Source: an uncultured beta proteobacterium (GTDB lineage: Bacteria > Pseudomonadota > Gammaproteobacteria > Burkholderiales > Burkholderiaceae_B). Taken from it: a DNA stretch of 20,605 nt. Both the position numbers and the translations under genes were made by a program. This document shows, piece by piece, positions 1 to 6,896 of the stretch. The notes under the pieces were generated by a model. The model saw nothing but the letters and a program-made list of their open reading frames with translations, ran no database searches and had not been told where the DNA came from. Each line of letters opens with the position of its first letter. Position 1 is the first letter of the stretch. Location of the stretch: positions 1 through 20,605 of the forward strand of contig CAIYWO010000196.1 of assembly GCA_903929925.1 (NCBI GenBank), given 5' to 3'.

Positions 1-816
1 GACTGGATCGATGCGCGCATGGTTCCGCTCGCCGATGGTAAGTTCGGGTTAAACGACTACGTTCTCTACATTCAACAGTTCCTTGAGGCCCTTGGACCTG
101 ATGTTCACCTCATGTCCGTCTGCCAACCAACGGTTCCAGCTCTGGCTGCCGTGTCATTAATGGCTTCGAATAACAACCCCTGTTTGCCCCGCAGTATGGT
201 GATGATGGGTGGTCCGATTGACCCGCGTTGCTCGCCCACACAAGTAAACCGGCTGGCAACAACTAAACCATTTGAGTGGTTCGAAGAGAAACTGATTCAC
301 ACCGTGCCGTCCCAATATCCAGGTGTAGGCCGTCGTGTGTACCCAGGTTTCCTGCAACATGCCGGCTTTCTGTCCATGAACCCAGATCGCCATCTCAAAG
401 CGCACTACGACTTTTATCTTGATTTGCTGCGCGGTGATGAGGACGATGCTGAGGCGCATCGTCGCTTCTACAACGAATACAACGCAGTCCTCGATATGTC
501 GGCCGATTTTTACCTGGAAACCATTCGCACTGTGTTTCAGGACTTCGATCTGCCGAATGGCACCTGGGTGATCGATGGGCAGCTCGTCAAGCCCTCCGAC
601 ATCAAATCGGTAGCGCTCTTCACCATTGAAGGTGAACTCGACGATATTTCTGGCGAAGGGCAAACGCGTGCTGCACAAGATTTGTGCTCGAGTATTCCAG
701 CAAAACGCAAGCAACACTACACAGCCCCAGACTGCGGACACTACGGTATTTTCTCAGGTCGTCGTTGGCGCACAACGATCTGCCCGAAAATTGCTGAGTT
801 CGTACGCAGCGCTTAA
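1..816 (+). CDS. phaZ: Intracellular poly(3-hydroxybutyrate) depolymerase, C-terminal part (5' end outside window)
   Basis: This enzyme hydrolyses stored PHB granules in the cytoplasm and releases 3-hydroxybutyrate for growth. The reading frame is open from base 1, so the N-terminus lies upstream and about 271 residues are visible. Three signatures of the intracellular PhaZ family can be seen: a lipase-box-like SVCQPTVP in which cysteine replaces the usual serine nucleophile, an acidic residue in the GELDDISGEGQT segment, and a catalytic-type histidine in DCGHYGIFSGRRWR near the C-terminus. These fit a Cys-Asp-His triad as known for Ralstonia PhaZ1. No signal peptide can be judged because the start is missing. 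The stop lies 7 bases before the next gene on the same strand. The family call is firm; the substrate is taken from the family. Confidence 0.9.
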   Translation, partial: DWIDARMVPLADGKFGLNDYVLYIQQFLEALGPDVHLMSVCQPTVPALAAVSLMASNNNPCLPRSMVMMGGPIDPRCSPTQVNRLATTKPFEWFEEKLIHTVPSQYPGVGRRVYPGFLQHAGFLSMNPDRHLKAHYDFYLDLLRGDEDDAEAHRRFYNEYNAVLDMSADFYLETIRTVFQDFDLPNGTWVIDGQLVKPSDIKSVALFTIEGELDDISGEGQTRAAQDLCSSIPAKRKQHYTAPDCGHYGIFSGRRWRTTICPKIAEFVRSA

Positions 817-823
817 GTGCGCC

Positions 824-1408
824 ATGCTCGCTGAACGCATCAACGACCTGCTGCCGCAGACCCAGTGCACGAAATGCGGTTATGCAGGTTGCGCACCCTA
901 CGCGCAAGCCATCGCAGCAGGCCAAGCCCCGATTAATCGCTGCCCTCCGGGCGGCGATCAAGGCATTGCAGCACTCGCCAAACTCTTAAAAACCGATACC
1001 CTGCCCCTTGACGAAACCTGTGGGCAACATCTGCCCCTGCAGGTTGCCGTCATTGATGAGCAATATTGCATCGGTTGCACGCTTTGCATACAAGCTTGTC
1101 CCGTAGATGCCATTGTTGGTGCATCAAAACTTATGCATACAGTTGTGGCACAGCACTGCACGGGTTGCGATCTGTGTGTCTCGCCTTGCCCAGTTGACTG
1201 CATTGAAATGGTTACCGTCTCTCCAGTGCGGGCCTGGGGCTCCGACGATGCAACCGCCTCTCGCCAGAGATTTGAAGCGCGCAACGTACGTCTGGCCCAG
1301 CCCGAACAAGAGCCAAAAAAACAGGAAACAACGCAGCAAATCGGCGATGCTGTCGCGCAGGCACTTACCAAAGCGCGCGCACGCCGCGCTGCCGCAACAA
1401 CGCCATGA
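824..1408 (+). CDS. RnfB-like iron-sulfur ferredoxin (soluble, without membrane anchor)
   Basis: A 194-residue electron-transfer protein with three cysteine clusters. The N-terminal RnfB/Fe-S motif has Cys15, Cys18, Cys23 and Cys40, with spacing C-x2-C-x4-C-x16-C. Two bacterial ferredoxin 4Fe-4S motifs follow at Cys82/85/88/92 and Cys112/115/118/122. The C-terminus is a basic, Ala/Arg-rich tail. Canonical RnfB begins with a hydrophobic membrane segment; here the Fe-S domain starts almost at residue 1 and no such segment is present. No other rnf genes are nearby, so it is probably not part of a complete Rnf complex. I chose the ATG at 824 because the frame stays open further upstream only by running inside phaZ. 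The stop overlaps the nth start as ATGA, which suggests translational coupling. Its redox partner is unknown. Confidence 0.85.
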   Translation: MLAERINDLLPQTQCTKCGYAGCAPYAQAIAAGQAPINRCPPGGDQGIAALAKLLKTDTLPLDETCGQHLPLQVAVIDEQYCIGCTLCIQACPVDAIVGASKLMHTVVAQHCTGCDLCVSPCPVDCIEMVTVSPVRAWGSDDATASRQRFEARNVRLAQPEQEPKKQETTQQIGDAVAQALTKARARRAAATTP

Positions 1409-2040
1409 ATCCAGCCAAACGCCAGGAGATCTTCACGAGACTGCGCGCGGCAAATCCGTCGCCCACAACCGAACTCGAATACAAGACAGACTTCCAGCTG
1501 TTGATTGCTGTGATGCTTTCTGCGCAAGCAACCGACAAGTCCGTCAATATTGCCACTCGCAAACTCTTCCCACGCCACGGAACACCCAAGACAATCCTAG
1601 CGCTTGGCGTTGAAGGATTGATGCCGTTTATTCAAACGATCGGCCTGTATAAAACCAAAGCGAAAAACGTAATCGCGACCTGTGCATTGCTGCTTGAGCA
1701 GCATGGCGGCAAGGTTCCACGTACCCGAGAAGCCCTGGAAGCCTTGCCCGGGGTAGGTCGGAAAACAGCCAACGTTGTGCTCAATACCGCGTTTGGCGAA
1801 CCCACTATAGCTGTCGATACGCATATTTTCCGAGTGTCGAACCGCACAAAAATTGCCCCCGGCAAGGATGTGCTGGCGGTTGAGCGCGGCCTAGAGAAAT
1901 TCATCCCCGCCGAATTCAAAGTCGATGCCCATCACTGGCTGATTCTGCACGGTCGCTACGTCTGTGTGGCCCGCACACCCAAGTGCCCGCAGTGCGGGAT
2001 CTCCGACTTGTGTGAGTATTCAAAAAAGACCAAGGGTTAA
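1405..2040 (+). CDS. nth: Endonuclease III (DNA glycosylase/AP lyase)
   Basis: Base-excision repair enzyme that removes oxidised pyrimidines and cleaves the abasic site. At 211 residues it matches the E. coli protein. The helix-hairpin-helix LPGVGRK is followed by the catalytic pair Lys120 and Asp138 (in VDTHIFRVSNR), the same numbers as in E. coli Nth. The C-terminal [4Fe-4S] loop is intact: Cys187, Cys194, Cys197 and Cys203, spaced C-x6-C-x2-C-x5-C. The start overlaps the stop of the RnfB-like gene by 4 bases. Enterobacteria also place nth at the end of an rnf/rsx operon, so the pairing is partly conserved. All key residues are present. Confidence 0.96.
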   Translation: MNPAKRQEIFTRLRAANPSPTTELEYKTDFQLLIAVMLSAQATDKSVNIATRKLFPRHGTPKTILALGVEGLMPFIQTIGLYKTKAKNVIATCALLLEQHGGKVPRTREALEALPGVGRKTANVVLNTAFGEPTIAVDTHIFRVSNRTKIAPGKDVLAVERGLEKFIPAEFKVDAHHWLILHGRYVCVARTPKCPQCGISDLCEYSKKTKG

Positions 2041-2061
2041 ACCCCCTATGACAAACCCGAA

Positions 2062-2091
2062 TTGAGGTTTTACTCCCATCCGGGGGATAAT
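2062..2091 (+). promoter_or_regulatory. Probable sigma70 promoter of the HAAT transporter operon
   Basis: TTGAGG at 2062-2067 and GATAAT at 2086-2091 are separated by 18 bases in the 77-base gap after nth. The -10 element matches the consensus at five of six positions and the -35 at four of six. Transcription would start near 2098, about 20-30 bases before the ATPase start. Read by eye only. Confidence 0.5.
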
Positions 2092-2117
2092 TCTATGCAG
2101 AATTAAAACCATCTCTG

Positions 2118-2903
2118 ATGCACAAGCGAATGAACGACATCATTCTCGAGACCAAGAATCTCACGAAAGAATTCCGCGGCTTCGTCGCCGTCAATGACAT
2201 CTCCCTGCGCGTCCAGCGCGGGCAGATTCACGCCTTGATTGGCCCCAACGGTGCGGGCAAAACGACTTGCTTTAACTTGCTCACCAAATTTCTGACACCC
2301 ACCAGGGGGTCGATCGCCTTCAATGGCATCGACATCACCAAAGATCGACCCGCACAAATCGCGCGTCGCGGCATCATTCGCTCATTTCAGATTTCAGCTG
2401 TTTTCCCACACCTGACGGTGCTTGAGAATGTGCGTATTGGTTTGCAACGCGAAACCGGACTGTCGTTTCATTTCTGGCAAAGTGAAAAACGCCTGAATCA
2501 ACTGAATGATCGCGCGCAAGCGCTCCTTGAGCAGGTCGATCTGGGTGGCTTTTCGAATGAAATCACGGGTAGCCTGCCCTACGGTCGCAAACGTGCACTA
2601 GAAATCGCCACGACTCTGGCAATGGAGCCGGAGCTGATGCTCTTAGATGAGCCGACGCAAGGCATGGGGCACGAGGATGTCGACCGGGTCACGCAACTGA
2701 TCAAACGCGTGAGCGTTGGCCGCACGATCCTGATGGTTGAGCACAACATGAACGTGGTCTCATCGATCGCGGACACCATTACGGTTCTGGCACGTGGCGC
2801 CGTCTTGGCTGAAGGTCCTTATTCACACGTTTCAAGAGATCCAGCTGTCATGGAAGCCTATATGGGCACCACTGAAGGTGAACTCGAAGGAGCGCACGCA
2901 TGA
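2118..2903 (+). CDS. HAAT-family ABC transporter ATP-binding protein, LivG type
   Basis: One of two ATPases that energise a branched-chain-amino-acid-type importer at the inner face of the membrane. Numbered from 2118, Walker A (GPNGAGKTT) is at residues 42-50, the signature region SLPYGRK at 152-158, Walker B (LMLLDE) at 173-178 and the H-loop His at 209. The long insert between the Q-loop and the signature, and the C-terminal MEAYMGT, are LivG hallmarks. The signature is not LSGGQ; the LxYGxxR form is common in LivG. The start is uncertain: ATG at 2118 or 2130, neither with a clear Shine-Dalgarno sequence, and MNDIILETKNLTKEF from 2130 fits the usual family N-terminus better. It overlaps the next gene as ATGA. 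The substrate cannot be read from this protein. Confidence 0.9.
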   Translation: MHKRMNDIILETKNLTKEFRGFVAVNDISLRVQRGQIHALIGPNGAGKTTCFNLLTKFLTPTRGSIAFNGIDITKDRPAQIARRGIIRSFQISAVFPHLTVLENVRIGLQRETGLSFHFWQSEKRLNQLNDRAQALLEQVDLGGFSNEITGSLPYGRKRALEIATTLAMEPELMLLDEPTQGMGHEDVDRVTQLIKRVSVGRTILMVEHNMNVVSSIADTITVLARGAVLAEGPYSHVSRDPAVMEAYMGTTEGELEGAHA

Positions 2904-3610
2904 GCGCACCCGCACTTGAACTCTCCGGACTCAACGCCTGGTATGGGGAGTCGCATATTCTGCACGGCGTTAACCTCACCGTGCAAAAAGGTGAAGTCGT
3001 CACGCTGCTTGGTCGCAACGGCGCGGGAAGAACAACAACACTGCGTGCGATTCTCGGACTCACCGGATCACGGACCGGCTCGGTCCGGATTCATGGAACC
3101 GAAGCGATCGACATGCCGACCTACAAGATCGCGCATCTCGGAATTGGCTACTGCCCCGAAGAGCGTGGCATCTTTGCCAGCTTGTCGTGTGAAGAGAACT
3201 TACTACTGCCCCCGCCGGTTGGCGCTCTAGGTGGCAGTATGTCGCTCTCAGAGATTTATGAGATGTTTCCCAACCTGCTTGAACGCCGCCACTCTCCCGG
3301 CACGCGTTTGTCAGGGGGTGAACAGCAGATGCTTGCCGTGGCGCGCATTTTGCGCACGGGTGCGAACCTATTGCTCCTTGATGAAATCTCCGAAGGCCTG
3401 GCGCCGGTGATCGTTCAGGCCTTGGGTCGCATGATAAAGACATTAAAATCAAAGGGTTACACCATTATTATGGTTGAACAGAATTTCCGGTTTGCCGCTC
3501 CATTGGCCGACCGGTTTTACGTGATGGAGCATGGCCAAATCGTCGAACACTTCGCGGCCGCCGAGCTCAAGGACAAGCAAGCCGTTCTAAACGAATTGCT
3601 TGGGGTTTAA
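2900..3610 (+). CDS. HAAT-family ABC transporter ATP-binding protein, LivF type, with Walker A Lys-to-Arg
   Basis: Second ATPase of the importer, 236 residues. The Walker A segment reads GRNGAGRTT at residues 38-46, with Arg44 where nearly all ABC ATPases have the phosphate-binding lysine; the codon is AGA, one base from AAA. The signature LSGGEQQ (137-143) and Walker B LLLLDE (157-162) are intact. The H-loop position is Gln (VEQN), as is usual for LivF. The gene overlaps the LivG gene by 4 bases. In the ABC dimer this Walker A pairs with the LivG signature, itself non-canonical, so one of the two nucleotide sites looks degenerate. The family assignment is firm; whether the site is inactive is inference. 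Confidence 0.9.
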   Translation: MSAPALELSGLNAWYGESHILHGVNLTVQKGEVVTLLGRNGAGRTTTLRAILGLTGSRTGSVRIHGTEAIDMPTYKIAHLGIGYCPEERGIFASLSCEENLLLPPPVGALGGSMSLSEIYEMFPNLLERRHSPGTRLSGGEQQMLAVARILRTGANLLLLDEISEGLAPVIVQALGRMIKTLKSKGYTIIMVEQNFRFAAPLADRFYVMEHGQIVEHFAAAELKDKQAVLNELLGV

Positions 3611-3646
3611 TACTATTTTCTGCAGCGATTCTCTGGAGCTATCCAA

Positions 3647-4858
3647 ATGAAACTTCGTACTCTTAGCGCCTCAATGATGCTGGCTAGCGCCGGCCTCTTG
3701 GCACAGCCAGCGATGGCAAACATCTCTGACAACGTCATCCGTATCGGTTTCATCACCGACATGGCCAGCGTCTACTCAGACATTGACGGTGCCGGCGGCA
3801 TTGAAGCTGCTCGCATGGCGATTGCCGATGCAGGCGGTGAAATCAACGGTAAAAAAATTGAACTGGTTTTCGCCGATCACCAAAACAAGGCAGACGTTGC
3901 AGCAGCACGCGCCCGCGAATGGTTTGATCAGCAAAAAATCGACATGCTGATTGGCGGCACAAACTCTGGCGTGAACCTCGCGTTGGCGGGCATTGCCGCT
4001 GAACGCAAGAAGCCCTTCTTCGCTATTGGCGCGGCAGCTTCTGATCTGACGGGTTCACAGTGCACACCTTACACTGTGCATTGGGCCTATGACACGGTTG
4101 CGCTGGCGCGTGGCACGGGTTCAGCCGTGGTGAAAGCCGGCGGCAAATCCTGGTACTTCCTGACTGCCGACTACGCATTCGGTCATGCCCTCGAGCGCGA
4201 TACAGCAAACGTGGTGAAAGCAGCGGGCGGTGAAGTGCGCGGTCAAGTGCGTGCACCACTGAACTCGTCTGACTTCTCCTCGTTCCTGTTGCAAGCACAA
4301 AGCTCCAAGGCACAGATTTTAGGTCTGGCCAACGCTGGCGGCGACACGATCAACTCGATCAAAGCTGCAAACGAATTCGGCATTGGCAAGACAATGAAAA
4401 TGGCTGGCTTGCTGATTTTTATTAACGACATTCATTCACTCGGTTTGAATGTGACCCAGGGCATGCAATTTACCGATGGCTGGTACTGGGATCAAAACGA
4501 CGAGACTCGTGAATGGTCAAAGAAATTCGAAGCACGTGTTAAGCGCAAGCCTTCGATGATCCAGGCTGGTGACTACTCCGCTGTGTCGTTCTACCTCAAG
4601 GCAGTTAAAGCAACAGGTAGCGATGATGGCGACACCGTCATGAAATGGATGAAGTCCAACAAAGTCAACGACATGTTCGCAAAGAACGGATATGTCCGCG
4701 AAGATGGCCGCATGATTCACGACATGTTCCTGATGGAAGTCAAAAAACCTAGCGAATCAAAAGGTCCTTGGGACTATTACAAGCAGATCGCCGTATTGCC
4801 AGGTGAAGAAGTGTTCACCAAACTCTCCGAGTCGACCTGCAAGCTGGTCAAGAAGTAA
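3647..4858 (+). CDS. Periplasmic substrate-binding protein of the HAAT ABC transporter (Peripla_BP_6)
   Basis: Captures the substrate in the periplasm and delivers it to the two permeases that follow. At 403 residues it is the usual length. A signal peptide covers residues 1-24 (MKLRTL, a hydrophobic core, then AQPAMA), with likely cleavage before NISDNVIRIG. The start of the mature protein (IRIGFITDMASVYSDIDG) and the later GGTNSGVNLA are typical of the LivK/Leu-Ile-Val-binding fold. A GGAG at 3635-3638 lies 8 bases before the ATG. The gene sits between the ATPase pair and the permease pair and is followed by a strong hairpin that could raise its level over the permeases. The ligand is not identifiable: HAAT binding proteins also take aromatic acids, amides or urea. 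Confidence 0.9.
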   Translation: MKLRTLSASMMLASAGLLAQPAMANISDNVIRIGFITDMASVYSDIDGAGGIEAARMAIADAGGEINGKKIELVFADHQNKADVAAARAREWFDQQKIDMLIGGTNSGVNLALAGIAAERKKPFFAIGAAASDLTGSQCTPYTVHWAYDTVALARGTGSAVVKAGGKSWYFLTADYAFGHALERDTANVVKAAGGEVRGQVRAPLNSSDFSSFLLQAQSSKAQILGLANAGGDTINSIKAANEFGIGKTMKMAGLLIFINDIHSLGLNVTQGMQFTDGWYWDQNDETREWSKKFEARVKRKPSMIQAGDYSAVSFYLKAVKATGSDDGDTVMKWMKSNKVNDMFAKNGYVREDGRMIHDMFLMEVKKPSESKGPWDYYKQIAVLPGEEVFTKLSESTCKLVKK

Positions 4859-4860
4859 TC

Positions 4861-4904
4861 AGAACAACACCATCGCGCATCAAGTATGCGCGATGGTGCG
4901 TTCT
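4861..4904. repeat. Long intercistronic hairpin between binding-protein and permease genes
   Basis: A perfect 13-bp inverted repeat (arms 4868-4880 and 4886-4898) encloses a 5-base loop. Below a small internal loop (two A on the left, one C on the right), five more pairs form between 4861-4865 and 4900-4904. No run of T follows, so it is not a classic terminator. By position it could protect the upstream mRNA from 3' exonucleases or attenuate transcription into the permeases, as intercistronic hairpins do in other binding-protein operons. Confidence 0.75.
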
Positions 4905-4935
4905 GCTCATGCAGTCGATGCGAAGCAGATAGAAC

Positions 4936-5823
4936 ATGATCATGATCTTTGGTATACCGTTGCAGGCCTTTCTGGGCCAGCTGTTGCTTGGTTTAGTCAA
5001 CGGCTCTTTCTACGCCATTTTGTCGCTGGGCCTAGCGGTGATTTTTGGCTTACTCAACGTCATCAACTTCGCGCACGGCGCGTTATACATGCTGGGTGCA
5101 TTCCTGGCCTGGATGGGTTTGTCATACTTTGGCATCAATTACTGGTTGATGTTGGTCCTAGCGCCAATCATTGTTGGCCTCTTCGGCATTCTGATTGAAA
5201 AATTTCTGCTCAAGCATCTTTACAAGCTTGATCATCTGTACGGCTTATTACTGACTTTCGGTATCACCTTGCTGATCGAAGGTCTATTTCGCAGTTTCTA
5301 CGGCGTTTCAGGTCAGCCTTACTCGACGCCTGAAGCCTTGCGCGGTGCGACCAATCTGGGTTTCATGATGTTGCCCAACTATCGCGCCTGGGTCGTCGTG
5401 GCCTCGGTTGTGGTCTGCGTCATTACTTGGTTCATTATCGAGCGCACCCGCTTAGGTGCTTTGTTGCGTGCCGGCACTGAAAACCCACGCCTTGTCGAAG
5501 CCTTTGGCGTCAACGTGCCCTTGATGATCACACTGACCTACGGCTTCGGCGTGGCCTTAGCGGGCTTTGCTGGCGTCCTGGCCGCCCCGATTCTGCAAGT
5601 CTCGCCACTGATGGGGTCAAACCTGATCATCGTCGTGTTCGCGGTTGTGGTGATCGGCGGGATGGGCTCGATCATGGGTGCGATTGTGACTGGCCTTGGT
5701 TTAGGTATTATCGAGGGCTTAACCAAAGTGTTTTGGCCTGAAGCCTCAAGCACCGTTGTGTTCATTATCATGGCTATTGTCTTGCTTATCCGCCCTGCCG
5801 GACTATTCGGAAAAGAAAAATGA
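4936..5823 (+). CDS. HAAT-family ABC transporter permease, LivH type
   Basis: Membrane channel subunit of the importer, 295 residues with about eight hydrophobic segments. The N-terminal segment GLVNGSFYAILSLGLAVIFG and the following NVINFAHGALYMLGAF are family-typical, as are the cytoplasmic coupling loop (ERTRLGALLRAGTENPRLVE) and the glycine-rich VVIGGMGSIMGAI. The C-terminus ends RPAGLFGKEK, as in many LivH proteins. Two in-frame ATGs (4936 and 4942) can serve as start; no strong Shine-Dalgarno sequence decides between them. The stop overlaps the next start as ATGA. Confidence 0.92.
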   Translation: MIMIFGIPLQAFLGQLLLGLVNGSFYAILSLGLAVIFGLLNVINFAHGALYMLGAFLAWMGLSYFGINYWLMLVLAPIIVGLFGILIEKFLLKHLYKLDHLYGLLLTFGITLLIEGLFRSFYGVSGQPYSTPEALRGATNLGFMMLPNYRAWVVVASVVVCVITWFIIERTRLGALLRAGTENPRLVEAFGVNVPLMITLTYGFGVALAGFAGVLAAPILQVSPLMGSNLIIVVFAVVVIGGMGSIMGAIVTGLGLGIIEGLTKVFWPEASSTVVFIIMAIVLLIRPAGLFGKEK

Positions 5824-6803
5824 ATCGTCAAGCGCTCGGCTATATCGTCTTTCTGTTATTCCTAGCGGCAATCCCGCTGATGGGTATTTATCCCATCTTC
5901 GCCATGAAGATCATGTGTTACGCGCTCTTTGCGTGCGCCTTCAACCTGCTGCTTGGTTTCACTGGCTTACTCTCCTTTGGTCACGCAGCCTTTTTGGGTA
6001 GCGCAGCCTACGCTTCCGGACACGCCATGAAGCTTTGGGGTTTCACCCCCGAGCTGGGCATTGCCTACGGCGTCCTAGTCGCTGGAGCCCTTGGTCTAGC
6101 CATGGGTGCGCTCGCGATTCGACGCAGCGGTATCTATTTTGCAATGATCACGCTTGCGCTCTCGCAGATGGTCTACTTCTACTTTTTGCAAGCGAAGTTC
6201 ACAGGCGGTGAAGATGGTCTGCAAGGTGTCCCTCGCGGCACGCTGTTCGGGCTCATTGATCTCAAAAGCGACTTGAACCTGTACTACGTCGTCATGGGTA
6301 TTTTTGTGCTGGGCTACTTCATTATCTGGCGTACTGTGCACTCCCCGTTCGGTCAGGTACTCAAAGCCATCCGAGAGAACGAACCACGGGCAATCTCGTT
6401 AGGTTATGACGTCGACCGCTTCAAGTTACTCGCCTTTGTCTTGTCTGCCATGTTGGCGGGCTTAGCGGGCTCGACCAAGATGCTGATCTTTGTCTCTGCG
6501 ACGCTTTCAGATGCGACGTGGCAGATGTCAGGTCTGGTGATCTTGATGACGCTCATTGGTGGCCTCGGCACACTGGTCGGCCCAGTCATTGGCGCCTTCA
6601 TCGTTGTCTTGCTTGAAAACAAAGTCGGCGACTTTGGAGCAGCCTTAACAAAACTGACGGGCATCGAATGGTTTCAACGCCTGGGTGAGTCCGTCACCAT
6701 CGTGATTGGCTTGATCTTCGTGATCTGCGTGCTGGCCTTCAGACGCGGCTTAGTCGGCGAGCTTAGTGCCTGGTGGGAAAAGCGACAAACCGCCCGTCAG
6801 TAA
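5820..6803 (+). CDS. HAAT-family ABC transporter permease, LivM type
   Basis: Second channel subunit, 327 residues with about eight to ten hydrophobic segments. Family features are the early CAFNLLLGFTGLLSFGHAAF motif, the coupling loop around SPFGQVLKAIRENEPRAISLGYDV, and the later GGLGTLVGPVIGAFIVVLLEN. It starts within the LivH stop (ATGA) and is the last gene of this transporter. The next operon begins 93 bases later with its own promoter candidate. No terminator-like hairpin with a T-run is evident after the stop. Confidence 0.92.
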   Translation: MNRQALGYIVFLLFLAAIPLMGIYPIFAMKIMCYALFACAFNLLLGFTGLLSFGHAAFLGSAAYASGHAMKLWGFTPELGIAYGVLVAGALGLAMGALAIRRSGIYFAMITLALSQMVYFYFLQAKFTGGEDGLQGVPRGTLFGLIDLKSDLNLYYVVMGIFVLGYFIIWRTVHSPFGQVLKAIRENEPRAISLGYDVDRFKLLAFVLSAMLAGLAGSTKMLIFVSATLSDATWQMSGLVILMTLIGGLGTLVGPVIGAFIVVLLENKVGDFGAALTKLTGIEWFQRLGESVTIVIGLIFVICVLAFRRGLVGELSAWWEKRQTARQ

Positions 6804-6810
6804 GCAATGA

Positions 6811-6866
6811 CTGTCACGAAAGCTTCACAAAACGGTCACCCACCTTACATGAAAGAGCCCTAGGAT
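6811..6866 (+). promoter_or_regulatory. Putative PHO box array (four heptads, 11-bp period) with -10 element
   Basis: Four heptads spaced exactly 11 bp apart: CTGTCAC (6811-6817), GCTTCAC (6822-6828), CGGTCAC (6833-6839) and CTTACAT (6844-6850). The enterobacterial PHO box is a direct repeat of CTGTCAT with 4-bp spacers, that is, an 11-bp period, and stands in for the -35 element about 10 bp before the -10. Here TAGGAT (6861-6866) begins exactly 10 bp after the last heptad. Allowing T or C at position 7, the units match at 7, 4, 6 and 5 of 7 positions. Transcription would start near 6873, before the ATG at 6897. PhoB control is inferred, not shown. Confidence 0.6.
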
Positions 6867-6896
6867 TGTTTTCAGGATTTTTAACTGGAATCAATC

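Noticed and set aside
157..741. 194-residue open frame on the minus strand inside phaZ
   Set aside because: It lies wholly opposite a clearly conserved depolymerase, has no recognisable domain and no ribosome binding site; a shadow frame.
958..1578. 206-residue minus-strand open frame across the RnfB-like and nth genes
   Set aside because: It spans two well supported genes on the other strand and its Ser/Cys-rich translation is typical of antisense shadow.
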